The notes under the pieces were generated by a model, which was not told where the DNA came from, made no database searches, and saw nothing but the letters and a program-made list of their open reading frames with translations. The position numbers were made by a program, and so were the translations under genes. From Schizophyllum amplum (Eukaryota; Basidiomycota; Agaricomycetes; Agaricales; Schizophyllaceae): a stretch of 19,631 nucleotides of DNA. The DNA lies in contig VDMD01000264.1 in the NCBI GenBank assembly GCA_007026445.1, positions 1 through 19,631 of the forward strand, given 5' to 3'. Shown here one piece after another: positions 1 to 8,632 of this stretch; position 1 is the first letter of the stretch; every line of letters starts with the position of its first letter.

Positions 1-2773
1 AGCGATTCAGCAAGCGAAGACGAGGGCGACGCGAGCACCGACGACTGCGGCCAGCACCTCATGCCCCTTGGAACCCCCCACTCGGACGTTTTCCGACCCC
101 GCCTCCCGCTAGATCCATTCGATGGCGTCGACCTCAGCGAGCCATGGCTTCTCGACCCGACCACGCTCGCCCTCTCCTCAGTTCGCCTGCGCCGCGATGT
201 CGTGCTCGTGCTCGGCGGTGCGTGTGCCAGCTGCCTGTCTCGTCCGCCATCACTGACCTCCCGGGCAGCGCCGAAGACAGAGGAACTGCTCGCGCTACTG
301 ACAGCGCATACGCTCGCCTACTCGCTTCTCATCATCGTCACCCATGAACCGCCCATTATCGATTTCGAACCCCCCTCCGGGCCACCGTACGCGTCCTGCG
401 TCTCGGCCGCCCGCTTGCAGCCGAGGACCAGGGCTCGCTGCGTTTGGTCAGCGTCCTCGAGCACGCCGAGGCTGTCGCCCGCCAGTGGCGCGGCGCCCCA
501 GACTGCATACCAGCCGGTCTGCGGCGATATGCGGTCCTCGGTGCGGACGAAGACGGCGAGTTCTCGGTGGTCGAAGAGCACCAGGGCAGCCCGCCGTCAT
601 CCCAAGGCCACGGTCCGCCAACGGCACCCAGATCAGCTGCCTCGTCCCGCCGTCACTCCCTGCTGTCTGCGCTGAGTGACAGGACCTCGATCCCGCGCGC
701 CAAGATCAAGGCGTACAAGGAAGCGGCATGCGGCCGACCTTTCGACGCGATTGTCAACTACCTACCCTCACTAGCGGAGAAGCTTGTGATCAAACAGGCG
801 ATACTGGTTACAACCGTCTCCCAGCCGTTCCTCACGTCCCCCACTGGGCCGTACCGCTCATCCGAAGACAAGAGCAAGCTTGGCAGTGTACGGCCCTTAT
901 TCGCAGAGCCCGGAGTCATGAGCCCCGCCAGCGCACCTCCATCCCCCGCCCTCCGCCGACGCTCGCTCTTCCGCTCCCCATCACCCGACGTTGACCTCTT
1001 TGCCGTCGCGCCTCCCGCACGCTCTGCGCACATCCTGCACATCGTACACCCCGGATGCGCCGCCAATCGCCCATCATCGCTCATGCAGAGCATCACCAAG
1101 TTCCTCCTCTCCTTCTCTGAACACCAGCCGCCTGTCGTCTCATATCTCGTCTCTGGGGGCGTCCTCGGCTACACACCGCCGGGCGCCGACCTCAGCGTCG
1201 CGGAAATCGCGCTCGCCGGGCTGCTCGACAAGCATGAGGATGATGAAGACGTCGAGGACGTGCCGGTGGGGAGTGGCTTCCTCAGACGGTATGCGCAAAA
1301 GTACAAGATGCGCACCAAGCGGTCATCGAGAGCCTGAGCGACATGTCCGTCGCGGGCGCAGACCCGGGACGCCGCACATCATCAGCACGTCCAGGACGGG
1401 ATGATCTATGTCTACACAAGGGACGGGCGTACGCGAGTACGACTGCGACGAAGCGTCGACTGCCGCTGCCTTCGCCAACGCCATACGGCGGAGCAGCGCC
1501 CGGGCTCTCACCATACGGACGCACAGCAACGTCTCGGGCGGCTCGCCGTCGATCGCTGGCTCTATTCGAACGTCGTCGCCCATCGAGGAATCACCGACGC
1601 CTCCTGTAGGTCCCGCGGTGCCTTTCCCTCGCGCCAGCAGCCCCTCCAATCGCTCACCAACTGAATCGCGCGCGCAGTCGCCTGTGTGGGGTCGCAGACC
1701 GTCAGACGCTCCTGCGCACAGACCGCCACTCACGCGCAACCCGTTGGACGCGCATAATCTGCCACCCGCGGCCCGCTCCCTCACACACGCTCAACCCATT
1801 CCCCTCACGCGCAAATCCTCCGACGGCCACAGACCACTGCCATCCGACGCCACAACGGCAAGCGCGCGAAAAGGCACACCATCCTCACGAGTGGCGAGAA
1901 GATCCTGCGCCGGTCGACGACGCTGACGACGGGGACACCGCCAGTGAAGCGGCCAAGTATCAAGCGCAGCAACAGTCTTCCGGGAGGGGCAATAGCGTGA
2001 GCATCGGGCCGGCGGATACAGTGGCTATCGAGCGGGGCAGCTTGGCTGTCGACCGGGACAACAGGGCTGTCGAGCGGGACAACAGGGCTGCCGAGCGGGA
2101 CAGCAAGGCTGCCGAGCGGGAGCGCGTAGCTACCCAGCGGGACGGGACAAGCGAATGTACGCAGCAGTCCAGCTATTCAACGGGACAGCCGGGTCGTCGA
2201 GCGGGGGCAGCCTGGCCAACGATCGACCAAGCAAGCCGCGTACGGACACCGGAAATCCTTGCACGCGCGAACAGCAAGAAGCGCTCGAGCACGCTGCCAG
2301 CGGGCATCCCGATCCCGCCCAGCCATGAGAGGCGGTCGTCAGGCAAGAAAGAGTCGTCAAGCAAGAAGGAGGCGCTCAAGCGCGCGGACAGCTTGCAAAC
2401 AGCGCACAAGCACGCGGATGGCAAGAAGCATGCGGATGTGAAGCAGCGCTCGAACAGTATGCGCGCGGACACCAGTAGTGGCTTGCGCGCAGACACGTTG
2501 CGCGCTGACCCCAACAAACGCGCGGACAGCTGGGACCCGAAGCGCGCCGAGAGCTCACTCCCCAAGCGGGCGGAGAGCTGCAGCGTGAAGCGTTCGGACA
2601 GCCGTGGCGCGAAACGCGCGGAGGTGAAGCGCGCGGAGAGCTGCAGCGGGAAGGGCTCCGACAGCAGGGCGGCGAAGCGCGCGGACAAGAGCCTGAAGCG
2701 GTCAGATAGCAGGAGTGCGAAGCGCTCGGGGAGCATGCGCTTGCGGAGGAAGATGATGTTTTGGCTGTCTTGA
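1..2773 (+). CDS. Large low-complexity hypothetical protein, 5' end outside window, reading frame broken
   Basis: I do not recognise this protein. Coding character is clear but moves between frames: frame 1 from base 1 to about 370, frame 3 to about 1300, a patch in frame 2 (about 1313-1360), frame 3 again near 1380-1430, frame 1 to about 1868, frame 3 to about 1985, then frame 2 to the stop at 2771-2773. The first jump falls on a run of six C at 370-375; one more C would join ...IIDFEPP to LRATVRVLRLG. Another falls at the G-rich 1982-1990. No GT-AG intron that keeps the frame open fits these points, so they look like indels. The amino-terminal half has folded-looking segments (for example PFDAIVNYLP and KLVIKQAILVTTVSQPFL). 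The carboxyl half is Ser/Arg/Lys-rich, probably disordered, and includes two repeat tracts listed separately. Product, start and exon structure are unknown; it could also be a pseudogene. Confidence 0.55.
2018..2143 (+). repeat. Six tandem 21-nt units encoding heptads of type xxAxERD
   Basis: Six consecutive 21-nt units are read in frame 2 as TVAIERG, SLAVDRD, NRAVERD, NRAAERD, SKAAERE and RVATQRD. The two central units are nearly identical in DNA (aacagggctg-c/t-cgagcgggac). A charged heptad array of this kind could form a short helix or coiled coil. It lies just after one of the frame changes and so helps fix frame 2 as the coding frame here. Confidence 0.85.
2366..2735 (+). repeat. Imperfect KRA(D/E)S / KRSDS protein repeat tract
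   Basis: Frame 2 contains about ten short copies of a basic-acidic-Ser motif: KRADS, KRAES, KRSDS, KRADK and KRSGS, separated by 3-12 residues, ending 12 residues or so before the stop codon. The DNA shows the recurring core aagcgcgcgga. Alternating Lys-Arg and Asp/Glu-Ser is typical of disordered, phosphorylatable tails; the role is unknown. An antisense ORF over the same bases (LSARF repeats) is only the shadow of this repeat. Confidence 0.8.
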
Positions 2774-3566
2774 GGACACGCGCGGTCGGGAGGAAGCGCA
2801 CGGTCTTGACGATACGTGCAGTCTGTTTCGGTTCTGTTCTATCTTCTCTTTCGGGTGATGTCTGGTTCTGTCGGGTGATGCTTGTTTCTATCGGACTTCT
2901 GGGTTCCCCGGCCGTGGTTCTTCCTTGTGCGTCGCCAGTCATCTTGATTCATCCATGCGTATACCACCCCAAGCAATATGCTTTCGAACCATATCTCTGA
3001 CCGATGTTCGAAGCAGCTCCCTAAGATATTTGGGGGAGCTCCTCACGATCTTCGGCCAGCTCCTCACGATTTCATCGTCCCCTACGAATTCATTGTGGTC
3101 CCCACGCCTTCCATCTTCACGGGTTCCATTGTTTATCTCCACGACTTCATTCTCCTCAATCTGCGGTCACGATCTTCTGCCACGATCTCGCAGCCATGTG
3201 TTGACCTTATTTCAAGTGTTTGTTACTCATTGCATATCTTACTTCTCTCCCTCACCAAACCCTCAACGTTTCAACACCTCACTTGCATGTAGCTGTCGTT
3301 TTGTGTCTCCAGTGTATATATCGTAGTTATCGATGTGTTTCGTCGCTGGCTCTTAGAAGGGGTTTATCAGTATGAACGTACTATATATATGCTTGTTGCT
3401 GTTACTTGGGAGAGCTGTTGGGCTGGACTGTCGTCACTGTCAACAGAGTTCGGAGTAAGCTGCTGGACCCACAACGGTGCGGCAATTACCGAAATCATCG
3501 AACAGGACAGGTCGGTCCGAACACCGGCTTCCAACCTCGAACTTGCTTCCAACAGTCAACTTGAAT
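2774..3566 (+). other. Intergenic: 3' flank of gene 1 and promoter of the 3567 gene
   Basis: No ORF here has protein-like composition. The first half is pyrimidine-rich with T-rich stretches, as expected for a 3' untranslated region. A short direct repeat (agctcctcacgat) occurs twice near 3038-3070. Two TATA-like runs, tgtatatatc at about 3313-3322 and tatatatat at 3382-3390, precede the next gene. Confidence 0.6.
3382..3390 (+). promoter_or_regulatory. TATA-like element upstream of the 3567 gene
   Basis: The run tatatatat stands about 177 bp before the ATG at 3567, a reasonable distance for a fungal TATA box with an untranslated leader. This is inferred from sequence only; the weaker run near 3313 is an alternative. 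Confidence 0.35.
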
Positions 3567-4649
3567 ATGGCACTGAACCAACAAGTCCTGGACTACAGCT
3601 ATCCCCTCGTATACCAGCCTAAACAGGCCCTCTATAAGGGCCGACCGCTGCGTAACGGCTTTGCTCGGCTGGGCGATTACAAAGATGTGCACGATGAGCG
3701 TGCAGCGCACGAAGCGGCGATGTTCGTTTTGAGCCGGAAAAACCGACCGCTGCCTGCGAGGTATTTACCTCACTTCGTTTATTTGACATCTTGCTTCAAC
3801 TGATACTAGTCTTGAGGAGATGAGAACAGTGGCGGCAAAGCATCGGCGGTTGAACAAATCAATCCAGCAGGCTACGCTTGAAGAGGTGCAGGCGCGGCTC
3901 GTCGCGGTCATGGAAGCCATTCAAGCGCGAAAGCAGGCCCACGCCAGAGATATGAAGAGGCTGTACGAGTGGCACGCAGCTGTGTATAGAGACGAAGCGG
4001 AGGATATGCGTCGTTCCAAGGACGATGATAACCTGAGGTCTCGCGATGTGGGCGACTTTTCTCTTCCCTCACGCGTCGATCTGATGACTTTAATCCTACA
4101 GGCTGTCAGCAAACTATACGCGCAGTCCCGTCTCCGACGATCCAATCCCACCGTGCGTGCCTTCACCAGCGTCGTCGCGCAGCACCGCTGGGCGTACCTC
4201 AAAGCCATGCTGCCCCTTCAGCGAGAGATCAAGGATCTCGAGGAGGCTCGCATCCGCAAGGAAGAAGCGCGCCGTGTCGAAGAGGCCCGGCGACTGCAGG
4301 AGCAAGACCGCCTGCGCATGCTCAAGGAGAAGGCGTTTCCGACGAGCATAGAGGACTACCACTCAAAGCCCCCGCATATCCAGCGCCTGGTGCGCGAGTT
4401 CCTCACGGAGACGGTCCCCGCGCGGCGGCAACGCATGATCCAGACACAATCGTGGAGCAAACCAGCGACGGACCATATGTTGGGCGTGATGCAGAACTCG
4501 GTAAGTGACGTGGGAGAAGTTGAGGAGGAGGATGGCGGACTTACCTCTGTCTGCAGGAGGTGTTCAGAATGGTCGTTGCAGCGGAGAAGTTGAAAGACAC
4601 TATGGCGACGGCTGCGAATGTTTCTAGAGATCCTAGGCTGCGCCGATAG
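3567..4649 (+). CDS. Hypothetical coiled-coil protein, three exons, 325 aa
   Basis: Exons 3567-3760, 3810-4500 and 4557-4649 are joined by introns of 49 bp (gtattt...actag) and 56 bp (gtaagt...ctgcag); both keep the frame and give 325 residues with no break. The ATG at 3567 is the first Met of the compact exon 1 and lies below a TATA-like run. The protein begins MALNQQVLDYSYP. Residues of roughly 65-120 and 190-240 are Lys/Arg/Glu/Ala-rich, with stretches such as EEARIRKEEARRVEEARRL that should form helices or coiled coils. The end is short and basic (RDPRLRR). No catalytic motif, signal peptide or membrane segment is visible. Because it is undamaged while neighbours are not, it is likely a real gene. 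I cannot name a family; it may be lineage-specific. Confidence 0.75.
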
Positions 4650-4766
4650 CATATGCAGGTCTCTGCTTAGTACACGCTTCGCATCTCTTCGATCCTTCTG
4701 CAAATGCCACTGTCCTTTATTGCGTAGCCGTGGGAACACAGAGCGCAAGAGCCATTGCTGACTATC

Positions 4767-4850
4767 GGCCTGATGGTCTAGTAGTATGATTCCTTGTTAG
4801 GGTTATTCACCGTTTCGAGGAGGTCCCGGGTTCAATTCCCGGTCAGGCCC
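4767..4850 (+). tRNA. tRNA-Pro (anticodon AGG) with 12-nt intron
   Basis: A full cloverleaf can be drawn. Acceptor ggcctga (4767-4773) pairs perfectly with tcaggcc (4843-4849), followed by discriminator c at 4850. The D arm is gtctagtagtatgat. The anticodon stem ccttg (4792-4796) pairs with cgagg (4816-4820), with one G-T pair. The loop is ttaggg plus t, giving anticodon AGG (4799-4801). Twelve extra bases (about 4803-4814) sit after position 37, the normal place for a eukaryotic nuclear tRNA intron. The variable loop is aggtc, and the T arm is ccggg-ttcaatt-cccgg. Internal Pol III A box (tggtctagtagta) and B box (ggttcaattcc) are intact. CCA is not encoded, as expected. The intron edges may shift by one base. 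Confidence 0.95.
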
Positions 4851-4854
4851 TTTT
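4851..4854 (+). terminator. Pol III terminator of tRNA-Pro
   Basis: Four T residues follow the discriminator base directly. A back-up run of seven T lies at about 4867-4873. Confidence 0.7.
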
Positions 4855-5040
4855 GTGTGTATAATCTTTTTTTCTGACTTTTTCCAGTGTCAATGGCATG
4901 GAGCCAAAGCACAATCCAGAGCGTTTAACGCACAGAGCCTTCTCTGCGGAGCACTTGAAGTTGAAGTTGAAAATTTGATGCATGAGTTCGCGCGGACTAA
5001 CCGGCCCGGTACACCTTTGGTCCTCTTGTTGCGCGCCACC

Positions 5041-5890
5041 ATGGCTGCCGATGTTAGACGCCCGTCGCTCGGTTCCCCGCGTCCATCGCTCGAGAACGGC
5101 CGTCCACCAGGTCCCCATTCCCCTTCAACTCCTCACGCATCTTCTTCTGCGACTCCTGCAATTTCCTCCTCCCCGGCAACTTATTCCTCCAATCCCACAT
5201 CCTCATCATCTACTCCCGCGCCCACTCCCCCGTACTACATCCTCCTCTCGCACTCGGGCGTCCTCGCACACGCGCCGATTACGTACCACTACGCGGACGA
5301 CCCGGCGCTCGCGCTCCTCCCCGAGACCCCCGACGAGCATGTTGTTCTGCTAGATTGGAGTCCCGGGCTGTCCTTGTCAACCGCGAATACGGCTGCTGGG
5401 TCGAGCACCAATACAGCAGCATCGGCATCGACCGCCACCACCGCATCGCCCACACCATTTCCGGGAACCACGACCACGTCCACTCCTGTGGTCAGCCCCG
5501 CCGCGAGCACGCCCAGCGCGCGCATCGCGCACTCGGAGGCAACAATCAAGCCAGAGGATCTAGTGGCGGAGAAGATATCGGCCCACTCGCTTTCACCGTC
5601 GCTCGCGGTGACGGGGGTGCGCGTCGAGGATGTGCAGAGCCATCGGATGTATGTGGTGGAGACGACGGAGGGTGCAGGGGTGCGTATATTGTGTCCTACT
5701 CGATGTGCATGTTCTTACTCATAGTTCACTCCCTTAGATGTCCCCCGCCGGCTCATACAAGTGCAGAGGCACTCGTGGCTCGCTTCAAACAGAGGTACGT
5801 GTGCTGTCGTTCGTCAGAGCCGCGCTCACCTTCACGTTTGCTAGAAATGTTGTCCTGCAACGAGTGTTAGACTATCCATCCACATTGTGA
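5041..5890 (+). CDS. Ser/Thr/Pro-rich hypothetical protein
   Basis: The ATG at 5041 has a strong context (ccaccatgg). Exon 1 (5041-5679) encodes a disordered Ser/Pro/Thr leader, then a folded-looking block (PPYYILLSHSGVLAHAPIT, then HVVLLDW), a Thr/Ala/Ser-rich insert, and a second block (VAEKISAHSLSPSLAVTGVRVEDVQSHRMYVVE). A donor gtgcgt follows at 5680, and a second intron spans about 5795-5844. The best-looking end is AEALVARFKQR joined to NVVLQRVLDYPSTL, stopping at 5888-5890. Reaching that frame from exon 1 needs one more base in the G run 5677-5680, an 89-bp intron to an acceptor at 5768, or a weak donor gtgcag at 5672. Taken literally, the acceptor at 5737 gives a different tail ending at 5907. 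Family and function are not recognised. Confidence 0.6.
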
Positions 5891-5959
5891 TTGCTAGCGG
5901 CCTATAGACGCTTGAGCCTTGCGCTCTGACTTGGTTCAAGCGTCGCGTACTTACTGGCC

Positions 5960-7061
5960 CTACATTTCGCAGCGGCGTCCCCTACGTACAAACATTGCTG
6001 ACATCCTGTATATTCCCTCCACTGCCTTTCTGTCGTCGAATGGAATATATGTATCAACATTTACCTCCGCTTGCCCTTCTTGGCTCCCCCTGCGCGTTGC
6101 GGACTGGGGCGCTGCTGGAACCGCTTCTTCTGTTTGCATGAGGGCGGACAGGCTGCGTGCGACAATGTCAGCAATCAAGAAGAGTCAAGCAAAATCGAGC
6201 AACGCACCCTCCCTTGAGGTCCCCGCTCGCTAGCGCGCTCTGTATTCTTGCCTGGTTCACGTTGATGTCTTGGAGGGCCTCGGGATCCATGCTCTTCTGT
6301 GATGAATATCAGCTCCAGAAGTTCTTCAAGCAGAACAATGAAGGGACGACGTACCATCAGGTATGGCATAGCCAGCACCATGAGGAATCCGGCGCCCATT
6401 ATGAGCATCATCGGGTTCTGGAGCATGCCGAGTGCGTTGAAGGAGGTGGGAGGCGTGAAGTAGTTGTATTTCCCTCTGCATAAAGATCAGCACCGCAATA
6501 TAAGCCCGGTATATGGGTTGACGAACCTTGGCACTAAGACGACGGGGTAGGGAAGGACAACTGTACTGGGAGGATCGAGAGGCGTGCCGGATATGTACGG
6601 GCGGACCACAGGGTTGGCGGTCGTCCCGTTCTCTCCAGGTTCGGGTACATCAATGCGAAGCTGGGCGGTTTGAGTCAATACACCACCAGAATGTGAGGGC
6701 AGGGAGCACGCACGGTATCAAAGAGGTAGTCATGGGCGCGTACGTTCAAGATATGCGTGCCGGGTGGAACGTCGGTGCTGAAGGGAAGTCAGATTCATTC
6801 AGCGTTGAAGCTACAAGATGTAGATACGCACATCGAAAACTTGCCACTCCTCAGGACATTCGCAGAGTGCATAGCATTGTCAATGACCACCTTTGCCTGC
6901 CCGAGCTGCCTGATATCTGCCGACGCGTCAGCTGCGAACCAGAAGAACACGAAAGGAGCATGCTCACCGCTGCAGACACCATTCCAGAGCACTCCTCCAC
7001 TGATCTCGGCGGCGAGCGTGGCGCCCGCAAACACGAACGCTGCCAACGCGCTCAACTTCAT
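5960..7061 (-). CDS. EMC7: ER membrane protein complex subunit 7 (EMC7)
   Basis: EMC7 is a subunit of the ER complex that inserts and stabilises membrane proteins. Seven exons on the minus strand: 7061-6968, 6916-6832, 6777-6714, 6660-6527, 6475-6355, 6296-6208 and 6152-down, with introns of 51-58 bp. The start MKLSALAAFVFAGATLAA is a signal peptide. The lumenal beta-sandwich follows (QAKVVIDN, GKFSITDVPPGTHILNVRAHDYLFDTLRIDV in pieces), then FTPPTSFNALGMLQNPMMLIM with one membrane segment, and a cytosolic tail with GDLKGGLSALMQTEE. These are hallmark EMC7 features. As written, the last exon runs to a TAG at 5960 and ends unlike the family. Removing one base of the C run at 6086-6090 gives RRGAKKGKRR and a stop at 6061-6063, the usual basic ending, and about 225 residues. 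I infer an extra base there. Intron 1 is stop-free and a multiple of three. Confidence 0.9.
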
Positions 7062-7184
7062 GGTCAGTGACAAGAGGGAACAATGCGCCCGGCTTTTCGG
7101 CCCGTTGATCGTCTGGTTTTCTCGCTGTCTGCTTCCGCCAGTTAAGCCTCTCCCTCCGCCCCTGGCCCCCATCCCCCGTTCACA
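7062..7184. promoter_or_regulatory. Bidirectional EMC7/UTP23 promoter
   Basis: Only 123 bp separate the start codons of divergent EMC7 (7061, minus) and UTP23 (7185, plus). The stretch must hold both leaders and core promoters. It has no TATA box, but carries a CT-rich segment (ttaagcctctccctccgcc) just before the UTP23 start, typical of fungal housekeeping genes. Confidence 0.6.
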
Positions 7185-8216
7185 ATGCGACAAAAGCGCG
7201 CAAAGAGCTACCGCAAGCTCATGAGCTTGTATCACATCAACTTTGGCTTCCGGCAGCCGTACCAGGTCCTCGTCGACGCTGACATGTGCACGACGGCGAT
7301 CGACAATAAGATGGAGCTGCACAAGCAGCTGGAGTCCGTATTGCAGGGCGATGTGAAACCCAGTGAGCATATTCACCTAGTGATACACTACATTGGTGCT
7401 CAATGGCTGCTAGTGATCACACAGTGTTGTATACATGCCCTGTACTTGCAGGGGAAGGTCGCACAGCCCGCGGTCGACCTTGCAAAAACATTTGAGCGAC
7501 GGAAGTGCAACCATCGGGAGCCTATAGACTCGGATGAGTGTCTTACAGCTGTTGTTGGTGAGTATCTTACATTTGGCCGCGCATGATAGTAGAGCTCACC
7601 TTCTATCAGGACCCACGAACAAGCACCGCTACGCGATTGCCACCCAGTCACAACCCTTGCGAGTGAAGCTGCGCGCCATACCGGCTGTACCTATCGTACA
7701 CATCAATCGCGCTGTCATGATTCTTGAGCCGCCCAGTGACAACACACTGCGAGAGAAAAGAACGGGTATGTACTCACCCTACACCCCCCGCCACTACCCG
7801 CCATGCCATACGGCTGCTGACATATCCTCACATAGATGGTGGCGACATCGCTCAAGCCCTCCGCTCAAGACGCCACTCTAAAGGGACAACCGTCCACCAG
7901 CAAAGAACCGCCACGAAAGAAGCCTAAGGGGCCGAAGGGCCCCAATCCTCTTAGCATGAAGAAGAAGAAGACCGCCGAGACAGCGCCGAAAGAGAAGAGG
8001 ACAGAGGCGAAAGCAGGTGATAAGCGAAAGCGAAACGAGGGAGATGAACAGGACGGCGAAGGTGAAGGTGGCAACGCAGGCGGAAGTGGCCACGCAGCTG
8101 TCGACATCGTCACAGTAGAAGGCGAAGCAGGTCAAGCAGGCGGTCGCAAAAGAAAGAGGAAGCGCAAGACCGGAGGAGCAGCTGGCGGTGTCGAGGGTCC
8201 TGTGACAGAGGAATGA
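7185..8216 (+). CDS. UTP23: rRNA-processing protein UTP23 (PIN-domain SSU processome factor)
   Basis: UTP23 acts in the nucleolus in early 18S rRNA processing and snR30 release. Exons 7185-7362, 7414-7557 and 7610-7765 are clear. Splicing 7363-7413 creates KPMITQCCIHALYLQGK, a family signature. The PIN fold is seen from FGFRQPYQVLVDADM through KHRYAIATQSQ to INRAVMILEPPS. A C-x-H-x8-C pattern (CNHREPIDSDEC) matches the Utp23 zinc-binding region. The tail is Lys-rich, with GPKGPNPLSMKKKK, as in Utp23 but not FCF1, and ends in a KRKRKRK nucleolar-type signal. The last junction is uncertain: acceptor 7835 throws the tail out of frame after about 190 residues, whereas acceptor 7869 (104-bp intron) gives an unbroken 274-residue protein; a one-base indel is the other option. 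Intron 1 (51 bp) is stop-free and a multiple of three. Confidence 0.92.
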
Positions 8217-8632
8217 ATGTATGTCTCGTTAGTTTTGTGAAGCCGCGTGCGCGTTGATTATCTTCCTTGCCCACCTAAGCCACTCGCACTGTTTAGACCT
8301 CTCATCATCGAATTCCTCAACGCGCAAGCACTTCACTGCAAAGCACACCGTTTGCACGGCCGGTTCTGCCGGTCCATCTCCATTTCGCCGGGCGATTCCG
8401 AAAATAACTTTGCGCGGGGGGCCATTGTTCTCTCGATCAAGCGTTGGCTCAGCCCGGCCCGCAGCATCCCGCGCCGGGCGATTGGCCCTTCCTGGCCTCT
8501 AGCTCTTGCTCGTTCCCTTCTACCACCACGTCCGTGCAGAGACTTCAGCGGTGCTTGCCCCCGCTCGCTGATTCTCTCTTGCGCAGAGTGTCCTACCGCT
8601 CTCACTATCCCTTCCCCGCATTTGACAGCGAG
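8217..8632 (+). other. Intergenic: UTP23 3' flank and FunK1 promoter
   Basis: About 416 bp with no protein-like ORF; both long open frames over it are GC-driven shadows. The 3' half is pyrimidine-rich (ctcttgctcgttcccttct, then ctctcactatcccttcccc) running up to the ATG at 8633, as in fungal leaders. No TATA box, RNA gene or repeat was seen. Confidence 0.5.

Noticed and set aside
1301..1361. 61-bp intron (gtacaa...gcgcag) in the first gene
   Set aside because: Splicing leads into a frame with a stop at 1402, and the removed part reads as protein (HQAVIESLSDM) in frame 2.
2173..2736. 187-residue minus-strand ORF with LSARF repeats
   Set aside because: Mirror image of the KRA(D/E)S repeat in the first gene; composition comes from the repeat.
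7185..7765. FCF1 instead of UTP23
   Set aside because: The Lys-rich GPNPLSMKKKK tail and the CNH...C zinc pattern fit UTP23; FCF1 is shorter and lacks this tail.
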